From contig UGGS01000001.1 in NCBI GenBank assembly GCA_900450595.1, positions 2,232,001 to 2,296,000 of the forward strand: 64,000 nucleotides of DNA, given 5' to 3'. Of this stretch, positions 53,416 to 62,145 are shown in pieces (position 1 is the stretch's first letter; each line of letters starts with the position of its first letter). The notes under the pieces were generated by a model. It saw only the letters and a list, made by a program, of their open reading frames with translations, was not told the origin of the DNA and ran no database searches. This stretch comes from [Flavobacterium] thermophilum (GTDB lineage: Bacteria > Bacillota > Bacilli > Bacillales > Anoxybacillaceae). Made by a program: the position numbers and the translations under genes.

Positions 53416-53536
53416 CCATTTACAGCGTATCATGCCGCAATGATGATGAAAGAGCACAACCTTTCATGTCCTCTGCTTTTTTCTCTCTTTTTCAACAAAA
53501 CTTTTCATTTTTTCTCATAATAGGACTGAATTCGGG

Positions 53537-53565
53537 TTGGATAAAACGGCAAAATTCGCTATGAT
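53537..53565 (+). promoter_or_regulatory. SigA-type promoter of the amidase
   Basis: TTGGAT (53537-53542), 17-bp spacer, TATGAT (53560-53565), 44 bp upstream of the amidase start. Confidence 0.65.
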
Positions 53566-53608
53566 AGTATAGAAAACACAAACTTGAGAAAAAGGGGGGA
53601 TCGAATCC

Positions 53609-56056
53609 TTGAAAAAAACGCTTCTTTCCGTCTTGTTGGCGACTTGCCCGCTATGGCCGTCAGCCGCCTTGGCCGCCGATGGAAGTCCTTCCTCATCCTC
53701 ACCGACACTCATGGTCGCGGAGCATAACGCTTTGCTGAGGAGAGGAGCGACGGATTCCTATCAAATCGTCGAATCCATTTCCGCTGGCCAACAAGTAAAG
53801 GTCATCGACAAGTTCCAAAACGCTGCTGGCGAAACGTGGTATCGCATCGAATACAAGGGCATCACGGGCTGGGCGCGGGCAGACGACTTTTCTGAAGCGC
53901 ATGTCTCTTCCACCTTCCCTAACGTGATGTTCGCCAAGCAAGACTCGTTGCTGAAAAGAGGGGCAACCGATTCATATCGGGCCGTTGGTTCGATTCCCGC
54001 TGGCCAACAAGTGAACGTCATAGACGAGTTTCAAAACGCCTATGGTGAAACGTGGTATCGCATCGAGTACGGAGGCGTCACCGGCTGGGCGCGTGCGGAC
54101 AGCTTTTCCAACCAACCGCCTTCCATGCTCGTCGGAAAGCGTGCGGTCATCGCCGCCAACGACATCGCGATGCGCAAGGGGGCATCCCCTTACTATCCGG
54201 TCGTAAAAACACTGTCTAACGGCGATGTCGTCTCCATCATGGCCGAGTTCACCAATTCGCTCGGGGAACAGTATGTGCGTGTGGAGTGGGCGGGAGTCAA
54301 AGGATGGGTGAAAACGGAACAGATCTACATACCCAAACAGCTTCCGACACTTTTGCCGACATTCATGAACGTTGTGCAGTCCTCCCCGGTTCGCCACGGG
54401 GCGAGCGTCCATTACCGCGCCGTCGCCACAGTGTCACGCGGTCAATCTGTCAAAGTGATCGATTTGTTCGTCACAAATGGTCAGGAACTTTGGTACCGCG
54501 TTGATCTCGGACATGTCCGGGGATGGGTGTCGGAAAAAGTGTTGACGATGTCATCAACCATGTCGGTTCCAAGCGGTGTCTCGGATACGTCCAGCGTCTC
54601 AGGCCAGCCGCTGACGGTCAGTGTTTCGGTCGCCAATGTGCGGCAAGCTCCATCTTTAAAAGCAAAAGTCGTCACCCAACTGAAAAAAGGAACCAAACTG
54701 AACAGCCTGTCAAGCGCCAAAGATGCGTCGGGAGCGCTTTGGTACAAAGTGTCCCTCAATGGAAAAACGCTCGGCTGGGTGCACGGGACGGTCGTAACCA
54801 AATCCTACCTTTCCCCACCAGCCAGCCAGGGGATGCAAAAGCAGGTGACCACCGCTAATGCGGCGCTGTTTGCCGAACCTTCGTTGAGCGCCGCCGTCAT
54901 CGAGCGGATTGCGAAAAACCGAACGGTCACGGTTTTGAAGACGACAGAAGCATCTCCGTTCGACTGGGTGCAAGTCACCTCTGCATCGGGGAAAACGGGA
55001 TGGATGCCGGTGTTTGAAGTAAAAGCCCCATCCTACGTATACGTCAAACAGGCGGGCACTCCGCTGCGCCGAGGTGCCTCTTCGAACTATCAATCGTTGA
55101 AGGCGTTGGCAGCGAATGAGCGGCTTGCTGTCCTTTACGAATATCATGGATGGCTGAATGTCGAAACATCCAATGGCGTCCGCGGATGGGTGGAAGAATC
55201 GAGCACCTCTACCGTCGCCTTAAATAGTCTCGTTGAACCGACATTTTCGACCATCAACGAAGATGCCTATTTGACGTGGAAAAAAACGTCTAATTTCCGC
55301 GTCTCCTATTCGTTGTTGCCGGGCAATCGTCTGAAAATCACCGGCTCGTTTTCCTACGCTGAAGTCCCGTCGACCGACATTCCAGGCATACAAACGGTGG
55401 AGTGGAACGGCAGCAGCCTGCTCATCACCTTTGAACCGGGGTACACGTTCACCCTGCGCCATTACAGCGACCGATTGGCGCTGAAAATTCTCGAGACCGG
55501 ACTCAAGGGCAAAAAAATCATCATTGACGCAGGGCATGGGGCGCACGACACCGGGGCGATCGGCCCTGGCGGCACGCGGGAAAAAGATATTACTCTCGAC
55601 ACCGCCTTATTGCTAAAAGAAGAATTGGAGCGGGCCGGAGCGATCGTGAAATTGACGCGAAGCACCGACATCTTTTTGGAGCTGTCGGAACGGACATGGA
55701 TCGCCAACAGTTCCGACTACGACGCCTTTATCAGCATTCACGCCGACTCGTACTCTCGGACATCTCGCGGAACGACAACGTACTACAACGTATCGAGCAA
55801 CTTCAACGGGCCAAAAAGCGAGCAGTTGGCCGCCATCGTGCAAAAACATCTTGTCCAACAGCTCGGAACATATGACCGCGGCCATAAAACGCAAGACTTT
55901 TACGTCAACCGGAAAAACGAGCTGCCGAGCATTCTCGTTGAGCTCGCCTTCATCTCCAATCCGAATGAAGAGGCGCTGCTCAAAACGAAAGCGTTCCGCC
56001 AAAAAGCAGCCGTCGGCATTCGCGAAGGACTGGAAGAATACTTCAGCCAATTCTAG
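53609..56056 (+). CDS. N-acetylmuramoyl-L-alanine amidase with seven SH3b repeats
   Basis: 815 residues from TTG 53609, nine bases after AAGGGGGG. Signal peptide at 1-23 (MKKTLLSVLLATCPLWPSAALA). Seven bacterial SH3 repeats of ~65 residues begin near residue 34; repeats 1 and 2 are nearly identical (LLRRGATDSYQIV / LLKRGATDSYRAV). A linker beta domain follows (~545-630), then Amidase_3 (635-815) with zinc ligands H643 (DAGHGAHDTG), E658 (REKD) and H711 (SIHAD), and catalytic E778 (LVELAFISN). Cleaves the stem peptide from muramic acid. Position beside LCP, SpoIID-like and mnaA genes parallels B. subtilis lytC, but with SH3b in place of the CWB2 repeats. Confidence 0.93.
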   Translation: MKKTLLSVLLATCPLWPSAALAADGSPSSSSPTLMVAEHNALLRRGATDSYQIVESISAGQQVKVIDKFQNAAGETWYRIEYKGITGWARADDFSEAHVSSTFPNVMFAKQDSLLKRGATDSYRAVGSIPAGQQVNVIDEFQNAYGETWYRIEYGGVTGWARADSFSNQPPSMLVGKRAVIAANDIAMRKGASPYYPVVKTLSNGDVVSIMAEFTNSLGEQYVRVEWAGVKGWVKTEQIYIPKQLPTLLPTFMNVVQSSPVRHGASVHYRAVATVSRGQSVKVIDLFVTNGQELWYRVDLGHVRGWVSEKVLTMSSTMSVPSGVSDTSSVSGQPLTVSVSVANVRQAPSLKAKVVTQLKKGTKLNSLSSAKDASGALWYKVSLNGKTLGWVHGTVVTKSYLSPPASQGMQKQVTTANAALFAEPSLSAAVIERIAKNRTVTVLKTTEASPFDWVQVTSASGKTGWMPVFEVKAPSYVYVKQAGTPLRRGASSNYQSLKALAANERLAVLYEYHGWLNVETSNGVRGWVEESSTSTVALNSLVEPTFSTINEDAYLTWKKTSNFRVSYSLLPGNRLKITGSFSYAEVPSTDIPGIQTVEWNGSSLLITFEPGYTFTLRHYSDRLALKILETGLKGKKIIIDAGHGAHDTGAIGPGGTREKDITLDTALLLKEELERAGAIVKLTRSTDIFLELSERTWIANSSDYDAFISIHADSYSRTSRGTTTYYNVSSNFNGPKSEQLAAIVQKHLVQQLGTYDRGHKTQDFYVNRKNELPSILVELAFISNPNEEALLKTKAFRQKAAVGIREGLEEYFSQF

Positions 56057-56274
56057 TTTGTTCACATTCGGAGAATAATAGCATGAGAAGGCCGATGATG
56101 CAACGGATATAAAGCTTTGGCAACGGTGTTTCTCAAGCTGGAAAAATATGGCAACATCGCGTTTTCATTCCTTGCGATTCCTCATGAACCGAGCGAATCC
56201 GTTGTTTTTCACCGGCCTTTTAGGAAAGCTATTATTCTCCTTTCTTTCCATATCCAAAAACGGGGGAGATGAAC

Positions 56275-56952
56275 ATGATGAAACGAAAAGCCAAATGGGC
56301 CGTTGCTGCCAGCCTGGCGGTCGGAATGACGGCAGGCGCCCTCTTGTTTACGCCATCGGCGATGAAAGCATCGGAAGAAGTCGTGTTAGCGAGCGTCGAC
56401 TGGGTGACGTCCCAGCTCAACCCGATGAAAAACGACATTGCCAACCTGAAAGCACAACTGGCCGCCCAGCAACAACAAATTCAACAACTTCAACAACAAC
56501 TTGCCAGCAAACCCGCTTCGCCTTCTTTGCCTTCTGTCGTCTATGTAGTGAAAAACAATGCGGCCGTCCGCAGCGGAGCGTCAACGAGCTACCGCGTCAT
56601 CACTTATAAACAGGCAGGGGCTTCACTGCAAGTCGTCGGGGCGCACCTTACTTCCCAAGGACTTTGGTACAACGTCGTCCTATCTTCATCGCTGAAAGGA
56701 TGGATCCATTCAGGCGATGTCTCGACATCCGCTGTCAGCAGCGACAGCACCAAGCACGTCATCGCCACGGCCGCGGTCAATATTCGAAAAGGAGCGACGA
56801 CTTCTTATCCGATTATTGCGACCGTTCCAAAAGGGACAGAGATGGTCTATATCCAGCCGTTTACCAACAGCAAAGGGGAGAAATGGTACAACGTGCAACT
56901 GTCTGATGGGCGTCGGGGTTGGATGGCCGCTGAATTTGGTGAGGTGAAGTAG
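56275..56952 (+). CDS. Secreted SH3-domain protein
   Basis: 225 residues from ATG 56275 (or 56278), GGGGGAG upstream. Signal peptide with KWAVAASLAVGMTAGALLF, then a Gln-rich coiled coil QQQQIQQLQQQL (residues ~60-80) and two SH3b repeats (AAVRSGASTSYRVI and AAVNIRKGATTSYPII). No catalytic domain. Lies between the amidase and SpoIID-like genes, so probably a wall-anchored helper. Confidence 0.85.
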   Translation: MMKRKAKWAVAASLAVGMTAGALLFTPSAMKASEEVVLASVDWVTSQLNPMKNDIANLKAQLAAQQQQIQQLQQQLASKPASPSLPSVVYVVKNNAAVRSGASTSYRVITYKQAGASLQVVGAHLTSQGLWYNVVLSSSLKGWIHSGDVSTSAVSSDSTKHVIATAAVNIRKGATTSYPIIATVPKGTEMVYIQPFTNSKGEKWYNVQLSDGRRGWMAAEFGEVK

Positions 56953-56955
56953 ACG

Positions 56956-58290
56956 GTGAAAAAACTAGCGTGGTTGGCCGTCGTCCTGTTTTGGCTCATC
57001 ACCTCTCCTTCCGCGTCGAACGCCGCTGGGGTGAAAACGTACAACAATCCCGTGCAAGTCCTTTTATATAAAGGGACATCGGTGACAGCCGCCGTCGAAG
57101 GAAACTATCAAATCGTCAATAAAGAGACGTTGACGATTACCCCGTTGCCAAGCAAGACAAATCTGACATTTCGGTCTTCCTCTTCGACTGTGTTTGTCAC
57201 GTACAATGGAAAGACGGATTTTTCAAGCACCGGATTTACTATTCAAGAAACAATCGGCGCGGCGCCGTTGTCCCTTGTCAAGGTGAACCAAACGCGGTAT
57301 CGGGGAAGCGTCGACATTCGCCTGCAAAACAGCGCCTTGTATGCTGTCAATATTTTAGATATGGAAGATTATTTAAAAGGAGTCGTGCCGAGCGAGATGC
57401 CTGCCTCTTGGCCGCTTGAGGCGCTGAAGGCGCAAGCCATTGCGGCCCGAAACTATGCCTATAAACATAAAACAAGTTTGACGACCAATCCAAACACACA
57501 GACGTATAAAGGATATGATGGAGAATCTCCACGATCGAACGCGGCAGTGGATGCAACAAGAGGATTGTATCTGAAATATAATGGCAATATCATTGAAACG
57601 TATTACCACTCGACAAGCGGCGGCAGAACCGCCAATGTAAGCGACGTCTGGAACTCGTCGCAAACCGCCTACCCATATTTGGCGAGCGTCGATGACCCGT
57701 ATGAATCATCGCCGTACAGCCGATGGTCATTCACCTTCTCCCCAGCTGTGCTGTTGCGTTCGTTCGGGTTCACCGATCCATCGGTTGTTTTATACGACGT
57801 CTCGATCGCCAAAACCGGCGCGAACGGAGAAGTGGGTGCCGTCACGATTGAAACCTCGGCAGGCGAAAAAACGGTGAAAGGCAATGAAACGACCATCCGC
57901 AAACTGTTCCCGCTAGACGGCAATCAATTTTACGGCATCTTGCCGTCCAACTGGTTTGACATTCAAGTGCAAAAAAGCGGTCCATCCGTGTCGATTCAAA
58001 CGGCCAGCGGCAACATCGCCGCCTCTTCCTTGTCATCTTACTCCGTCCAAACAGGGAGCGGAACCGTTTCGCTCGCCGGCGTCGAAGGAATCAAGGTGCA
58101 AACAACGGATGGCATCGTGCCGCTTTCCGCCTCGCCGTCAGGGGTCAGCTCGATCACCGTCACGGGAAAAGGCTGGGGGCACCGGATCGGCATGAGCCAA
58201 TACGGAGCAAAAGCATTTGCCGAGCGTGGATGGACGGCGGAGCAAATTTTAGAGCATTACTTCCGCGGGGCGGAAGTCTCGTTCGAGTGA
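56956..58290 (+). CDS. SpoIID/LytB-domain protein
   Basis: 444 residues from GTG 56956, nine bases after GAGGTG. Signal peptide at 1-23. The SpoIID core has YLKGVVPSEMPASWPLEALKAQAIAARNYAY (cited as core GVVPSEMPASWPLEALKAQA), YHSTSGGRTANVSDVW and the C-terminal GWGHRIGMSQYGAKAFAERG. Sporulation SpoIID is a lytic transglycosylase; LytB is the amidase enhancer. The signal peptide, the amidase neighbour and the lytR-mnaA setting favour LytB-like, but spoIID itself cannot be excluded. Confidence 0.88.
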   Translation: MKKLAWLAVVLFWLITSPSASNAAGVKTYNNPVQVLLYKGTSVTAAVEGNYQIVNKETLTITPLPSKTNLTFRSSSSTVFVTYNGKTDFSSTGFTIQETIGAAPLSLVKVNQTRYRGSVDIRLQNSALYAVNILDMEDYLKGVVPSEMPASWPLEALKAQAIAARNYAYKHKTSLTTNPNTQTYKGYDGESPRSNAAVDATRGLYLKYNGNIIETYYHSTSGGRTANVSDVWNSSQTAYPYLASVDDPYESSPYSRWSFTFSPAVLLRSFGFTDPSVVLYDVSIAKTGANGEVGAVTIETSAGEKTVKGNETTIRKLFPLDGNQFYGILPSNWFDIQVQKSGPSVSIQTASGNIAASSLSSYSVQTGSGTVSLAGVEGIKVQTTDGIVPLSASPSGVSSITVTGKGWGHRIGMSQYGAKAFAERGWTAEQILEHYFRGAEVSFE

Positions 58291-58393
58291 AAGCATGACG
58301 ATTGTGAAGGAAAACATCACTCGCATTCCAACACTCCCGACGCGGTCGGAAAATATCTTTCCAAATGGAAACATAGCCGCTTTTCACATAAAG

Positions 58394-58430
58394 GAAAGGG
58401 CATCCTGCTTATGAGCGGGACACCCTTTTC
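58394..58430. terminator. Bidirectional terminator
   Basis: GAAAGGGCATCCTGCT, loop TATG, AGCGGGACACCCTTTTC, then TTTTTT on the plus strand and AAAGG/TTTCC on the other; between convergent spoIID-like and glycosyltransferase genes. Confidence 0.82.
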
Positions 58431-58434
58431 TTTT

Positions 58435-59691
58435 TTATTGTTCCGTCGGCCAAACGGATTCGCGTTTTGTTTCATCGCCAAGGGCGTGAAGCAAATCGTC
58501 GACAATGCGAATCCATGAGTATTGCTCCACCGCCAACTTGCGCCCATTTTCCGCCATCTTTTCGTATTCCTCGCTCGGAAGGCAAAGCAACTCGAGAACC
58601 GCTGCAGCGATCTGTTCAGGATTTTCTGGAGGAGCGATTTTTCCGCAATGATATGTTTCTAAAATCTCAGCGCTCTCCCCTTCGCCGCAATACAGCACCG
58701 GGGTTCCGGTGGCGATCGCCGGGAAAATTTTCGACGGCCTTGCCCCTTTAAACAAATCGATGTTGCGCAGCGAAACGATGCTGTAATCGGTGATGGAGAA
58801 AATCTCCGGCATCTTCTCAACCGGAACGGATCCGTAAAACGTCACATTGTCAAGGCCGAGCTCTTCTTTTAACGCCATCAGCTTTTCTCGCTCTTGGCCG
58901 TCGCCGACAAACAGGAAATGCGCCCGTTCATCTTTTGCTTTGACGATGGCTGCCGCCCGCAGCACCGAATCGAGCCCTTGGGCGTATCCCATCGTTCCGG
59001 CATACGTAAACACCACTTTTCCTTCGAGCCCTAATTCCGCAAGCAGCTTCTTGTTTTTCGGCAGTGGGCGAAACACATCCGTGTTGACGCCGTTCGGCAA
59101 TAAAAAGACATCCTCGGGCGCTTTCCCTTGCTCAATCATATAATCGCGAATGCCTTCCGTCGCGGCGGCGATTTTCCACGCCTTCCGGTATAAAAACAGC
59201 TCGAGCCATCTCGCCATTCGGATGAACAGCCGATTTTTCAAAATGCCGAGCTCAACGGCCGATTCCGGCCAAATGTCGGCGACGTTGAAAACAAACTTCG
59301 CCCGTTTCAACTTCGCGCCCACGTACCCGGTGATCCCTAAAAACAACGGCGGGGAATTGCAAATGATCACATCCGTCGGCTTCGCTTTCACAAGCAGCGA
59401 ATAAAACGAGCTGAACGTAAACGAAAAATACGAAGCGAGCCGTTTCCAAAAGCTCCCCTTTGGCGACGGATAAATCCATGTCCGATGAACGGGAATGCCG
59501 TCCCATTGTTCGAACAAATAAAACAGGCCGCGGTATGGCTTGGGGATGACGCCGTGCGGGTGATGCGGGAACGCCGTGAGCACTTCCACTTGATGCCCCC
59601 GTTTGATCAGCTCCTTGCTCACCTCATACACACGAATTTGCGGTGCGCCTGTTTCCGGCGGGAAGTGTTGGCATAGGTAAATGATCCTCAT
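58435..59691 (-). CDS. GT4 glycosyltransferase (WbuB-like)
   Basis: 418 residues from ATG 59691 with GGAGCGGGCC upstream; the ATG overlaps the stop of a small reading frame. Family 4 retaining transferase: YLCQHFPPETGAPQIRVYEV near the start, GYVGAKLKRAKFVFNVADIWPES, and the C-terminal KMPEIFSITDYSIVSLRN and GESAEILETYHCG. WbuB types add fucosamine-like sugars to polysaccharides. Last gene of the polysaccharide operon. Confidence 0.88.
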   Translation of the reverse strand: MRIIYLCQHFPPETGAPQIRVYEVSKELIKRGHQVEVLTAFPHHPHGVIPKPYRGLFYLFEQWDGIPVHRTWIYPSPKGSFWKRLASYFSFTFSSFYSLLVKAKPTDVIICNSPPLFLGITGYVGAKLKRAKFVFNVADIWPESAVELGILKNRLFIRMARWLELFLYRKAWKIAAATEGIRDYMIEQGKAPEDVFLLPNGVNTDVFRPLPKNKKLLAELGLEGKVVFTYAGTMGYAQGLDSVLRAAAIVKAKDERAHFLFVGDGQEREKLMALKEELGLDNVTFYGSVPVEKMPEIFSITDYSIVSLRNIDLFKGARPSKIFPAIATGTPVLYCGEGESAEILETYHCGKIAPPENPEQIAAAVLELLCLPSEEYEKMAENGRKLAVEQYSWIRIVDDLLHALGDETKRESVWPTEQ

Positions 59692-59954
59692 GGCCCGCTC
59701 CACACCACTTTCCCAAAAAATCGCAAACGAACGTTCCATTTCGAGCGCCAAGAGGCGAGCGCAAACGAGGCGTGGAAAAGGGGAAACGCCCCCCTGGCAT
59801 CGTCCCGCTGTCCTTGGATGGATAATCGTTGCCGCGAACCGACGGTCATCATGAGCTTGCCAACGGAAAGCCGCCGGCTTCGCGACTTAGCCTCCGCTTT
59901 CGGCAACAAACGAGCACCAACCGCGGCGGCTGATATGACGGCTTTGTTTCTCAT
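59688..59954 (-). CDS. Small reading frame between two glycosyltransferases
   Basis: 88 codons. The ATG at 59954 overlaps the upstream stop as ATGA, and the TGA at 59688 overlaps the downstream ATG. This double coupling is unusual for chance. The product is Arg/Ser/Lys-rich (RLLPKAEAKSRSRRLSVGK) with no recognised domain, and there is no internal evidence for coding beyond position. It could be a remnant or a mere spacer. Confidence 0.35.
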   Translation of the reverse strand: MRNKAVISAAAVGARLLPKAEAKSRSRRLSVGKLMMTVGSRQRLSIQGQRDDARGAFPLFHASFALASWRSKWNVRLRFFGKVVWSGP

Positions 59955-61033
59955 CGACTCCCTCCACCGCCTTTCAACGTTTGCTCATACAATCGGATCA
60001 TGCGCATCGCATTTTCCGTCCAATCGTAATGTTCATGGACATGGTTGACGCCGTTTTCCCCCATTCGTTGCCGCAGCCTCTCATCAAGCAGCAGCCGTTC
60101 GAACGCCTCCGCCAGCTTTTCCGGACTGTTTTTCGGCACGATCAACCCCGTTGTTCCCTCACGGACGACTTCCGGCAGCCCGCCGACGTTGGAGACGACA
60201 ACGGGAACGCCGCACGCCATCGCCTCGACGGCGGCAACGCCAAAACTTTCGCTGTCTTCAGTCGAAGGCACGGCGAAAATATCCATTTGATTGATATACA
60301 GCGGCACTTGTTCGTTCGGAACTTTGCCGGCAAACGTCGTCACGGATTGGATGCCGAGGCGGGCGCACAGCTCCTCGTATTCACTCCGCTGCGGCCCGTC
60401 GCCGACGATCAACAGCTCCGTTTGCGGATGCCGCTCGTGCACAATGGCAAACGCCCGAATCAAATCGGCGATCCCGTACTTGTCGGAAAGAGCTTTCACC
60501 GTGCCGATCGTCACGGTCCGTTTCGGCTGTTTCGGCAACGGTTTGAAGCGGGCGACATCAACACCAAACGGCGTCACTTCGATCGGTTTGTCCGTATACT
60601 TTCCGGTTTCTTTCGCCATCACACGGCTTGTCGAACAAATGACATCCGCACGCTGGAATGTATATTCAAGCATCCGTCGGTTCCAACGATTGGCATTCGG
60701 AAACTGATACACGTCGCGCCCCCAGACGGAGACGTAAAACGGATGATACCCCGCAAGCGCCCCGATCAACCCGTAGCTCGAGGCATAATGGGCGTGCAAA
60801 ATATCTGGTCGAAACGAAGCGAGCAGCCGCTTTAATGAAAAGACAGTGGAAAAATACGACAACTTCCCCGGCAGCCATTTCGGCAGCACAACTGTCTCGA
60901 CTTCTTTCGCTTGCTCCGGCCCGTAATGGTCTTTAAACGTCACGACTTTCACATCAATGCCTTGCGTTTGGTAAAAGCGGGCCCACTTATGCGTATGGAT
61001 CGATTTGCTTGGAGCCAATAAGGCGACTTTCAT
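59951..61033 (-). CDS. GT4 glycosyltransferase
   Basis: 360 residues from ATG 61033, six bases after GTGGGGGG. GT-B family 4: KVALLAPSKSIHTHKWARFY start, HAHYASSYGLIGALAGYHP, GDGPQRSEYEEL, and E-x7-E motif in STEDSESFGVAAVEAMACGVPVV (core ESFGVAAVEAMACG). Overlaps the preceding glycosyltransferase by ATGA. Substrate unknown. Confidence 0.9.
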   Translation of the reverse strand: MKVALLAPSKSIHTHKWARFYQTQGIDVKVVTFKDHYGPEQAKEVETVVLPKWLPGKLSYFSTVFSLKRLLASFRPDILHAHYASSYGLIGALAGYHPFYVSVWGRDVYQFPNANRWNRRMLEYTFQRADVICSTSRVMAKETGKYTDKPIEVTPFGVDVARFKPLPKQPKRTVTIGTVKALSDKYGIADLIRAFAIVHERHPQTELLIVGDGPQRSEYEELCARLGIQSVTTFAGKVPNEQVPLYINQMDIFAVPSTEDSESFGVAAVEAMACGVPVVVSNVGGLPEVVREGTTGLIVPKNSPEKLAEAFERLLLDERLRQRMGENGVNHVHEHYDWTENAMRMIRLYEQTLKGGGGSR

Positions 61034-62142
61034 CGGAGGCCCCCCACCAACGTTTCTTTCACCTTTTCCACTCTCGCTTCCCACGAATGTTTCGCCATAA
61101 ACGTCTGCTCAATGCGCAAGCGGCACTCCTCGAGCATGTCCGCCATCTTGGCGATCGCTTCTGCCATCGACGACGGGTTGTCGTCGCAAATGACGCCGTA
61201 CCCATCCGCTTCAATCAACCGCTTTTGCGCTGAGCAAGCGGTGGCGACAATCGGCAGGCCGCTCGACAGATAGTCAACCAGCTTGACGGGAACGGAAAAA
61301 TCATTGTACTCGCTCCGCCGCCGCGGGATGAAGGCGAAATCCATCTCCGCATACAAACGGTCGAGCGCTTCGCCGCTGACGTGCTCGACGCGCACTTGCA
61401 AGGCGGCAAGCTCTTCTTTCACCGCAAGCGGCTGCCGCTCGTACTCGTCTTTTCGGCAGACGACGGTGAGCGAAACAAGCGGCTTGCGGCGGTTTGCCAA
61501 GCGAATCGCCTCGAGCAGGAGCAAAAGCCCATAGTCGGCATTGTTGATGCCGCCAACATAAATGGCATTCAGCGGCTGTTTCGCCGTCCCGAACCGCTGA
61601 AACGGCTTTTGCTTCCCACCCGGCGGCAAATCAACCATCGGGCGGCGGATCGCGACATATGTTCCCATTTCGAGGCTCGGCAAAAAGATGACATCGCAGT
61701 ACCGCTCGTAAAACCGTTCTTCCCAACGGTACATCATTTGCATGGCCGCTTTTTTCCAACCACGGAGCGGATACAAATCAGGAAACTTCCAATAGACGTC
61801 GCGGTAAAAGACGCCGATCGGAACGTTGCGGGCTTTCAAGTAGCGGAGAACGTCCCGGTCGACGAACGGACGTTGCGGCCGGTGTCCTGGGTCAGTGAGC
61901 CAAAGCGGAATCGTCTGGTTTTCCATATAGCAAAACCAGACATCATCGAGCTTGCCTTGGCTGCGGAGCTCTTGAAATTGCTTCTCCCGCTCGGCTGACG
62001 TGCCGGCGATCAGAAGAACGTCCACTCCCTCTTTCGCTCCCCAACGCAAAAACGCCTGATGCATTTCATACGGCCGCAGCTTTGACCCGCTGTTTCGTTC
62101 CGCGGCGAGTGAAAACGGGTAATAAATCAATACGGTTTTCAT
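61030..62142 (-). CDS. Glycosyltransferase
   Basis: 370 residues from ATG 62142 (or 62145), AGGG upstream. GT-B-like with GVFYRDVYWKFPDLYPL, LNAIYVGGINNADYGLLLLL and the C-terminal VPVKLVDYLSSGLPIVATAC; resembles the GumK/GT4-like group used in exopolysaccharide clusters. Coupled to the Wzy-like gene upstream by TGAATG and to the next gene by ATGA. Confidence 0.82.
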   Translation of the reverse strand: MKTVLIYYPFSLAAERNSGSKLRPYEMHQAFLRWGAKEGVDVLLIAGTSAEREKQFQELRSQGKLDDVWFCYMENQTIPLWLTDPGHRPQRPFVDRDVLRYLKARNVPIGVFYRDVYWKFPDLYPLRGWKKAAMQMMYRWEERFYERYCDVIFLPSLEMGTYVAIRRPMVDLPPGGKQKPFQRFGTAKQPLNAIYVGGINNADYGLLLLLEAIRLANRRKPLVSLTVVCRKDEYERQPLAVKEELAALQVRVEHVSGEALDRLYAEMDFAFIPRRRSEYNDFSVPVKLVDYLSSGLPIVATACSAQKRLIEADGYGVICDDNPSSMAEAIAKMADMLEECRLRIEQTFMAKHSWEARVEKVKETLVGGLR

Positions 62143-62145
62143 CAT

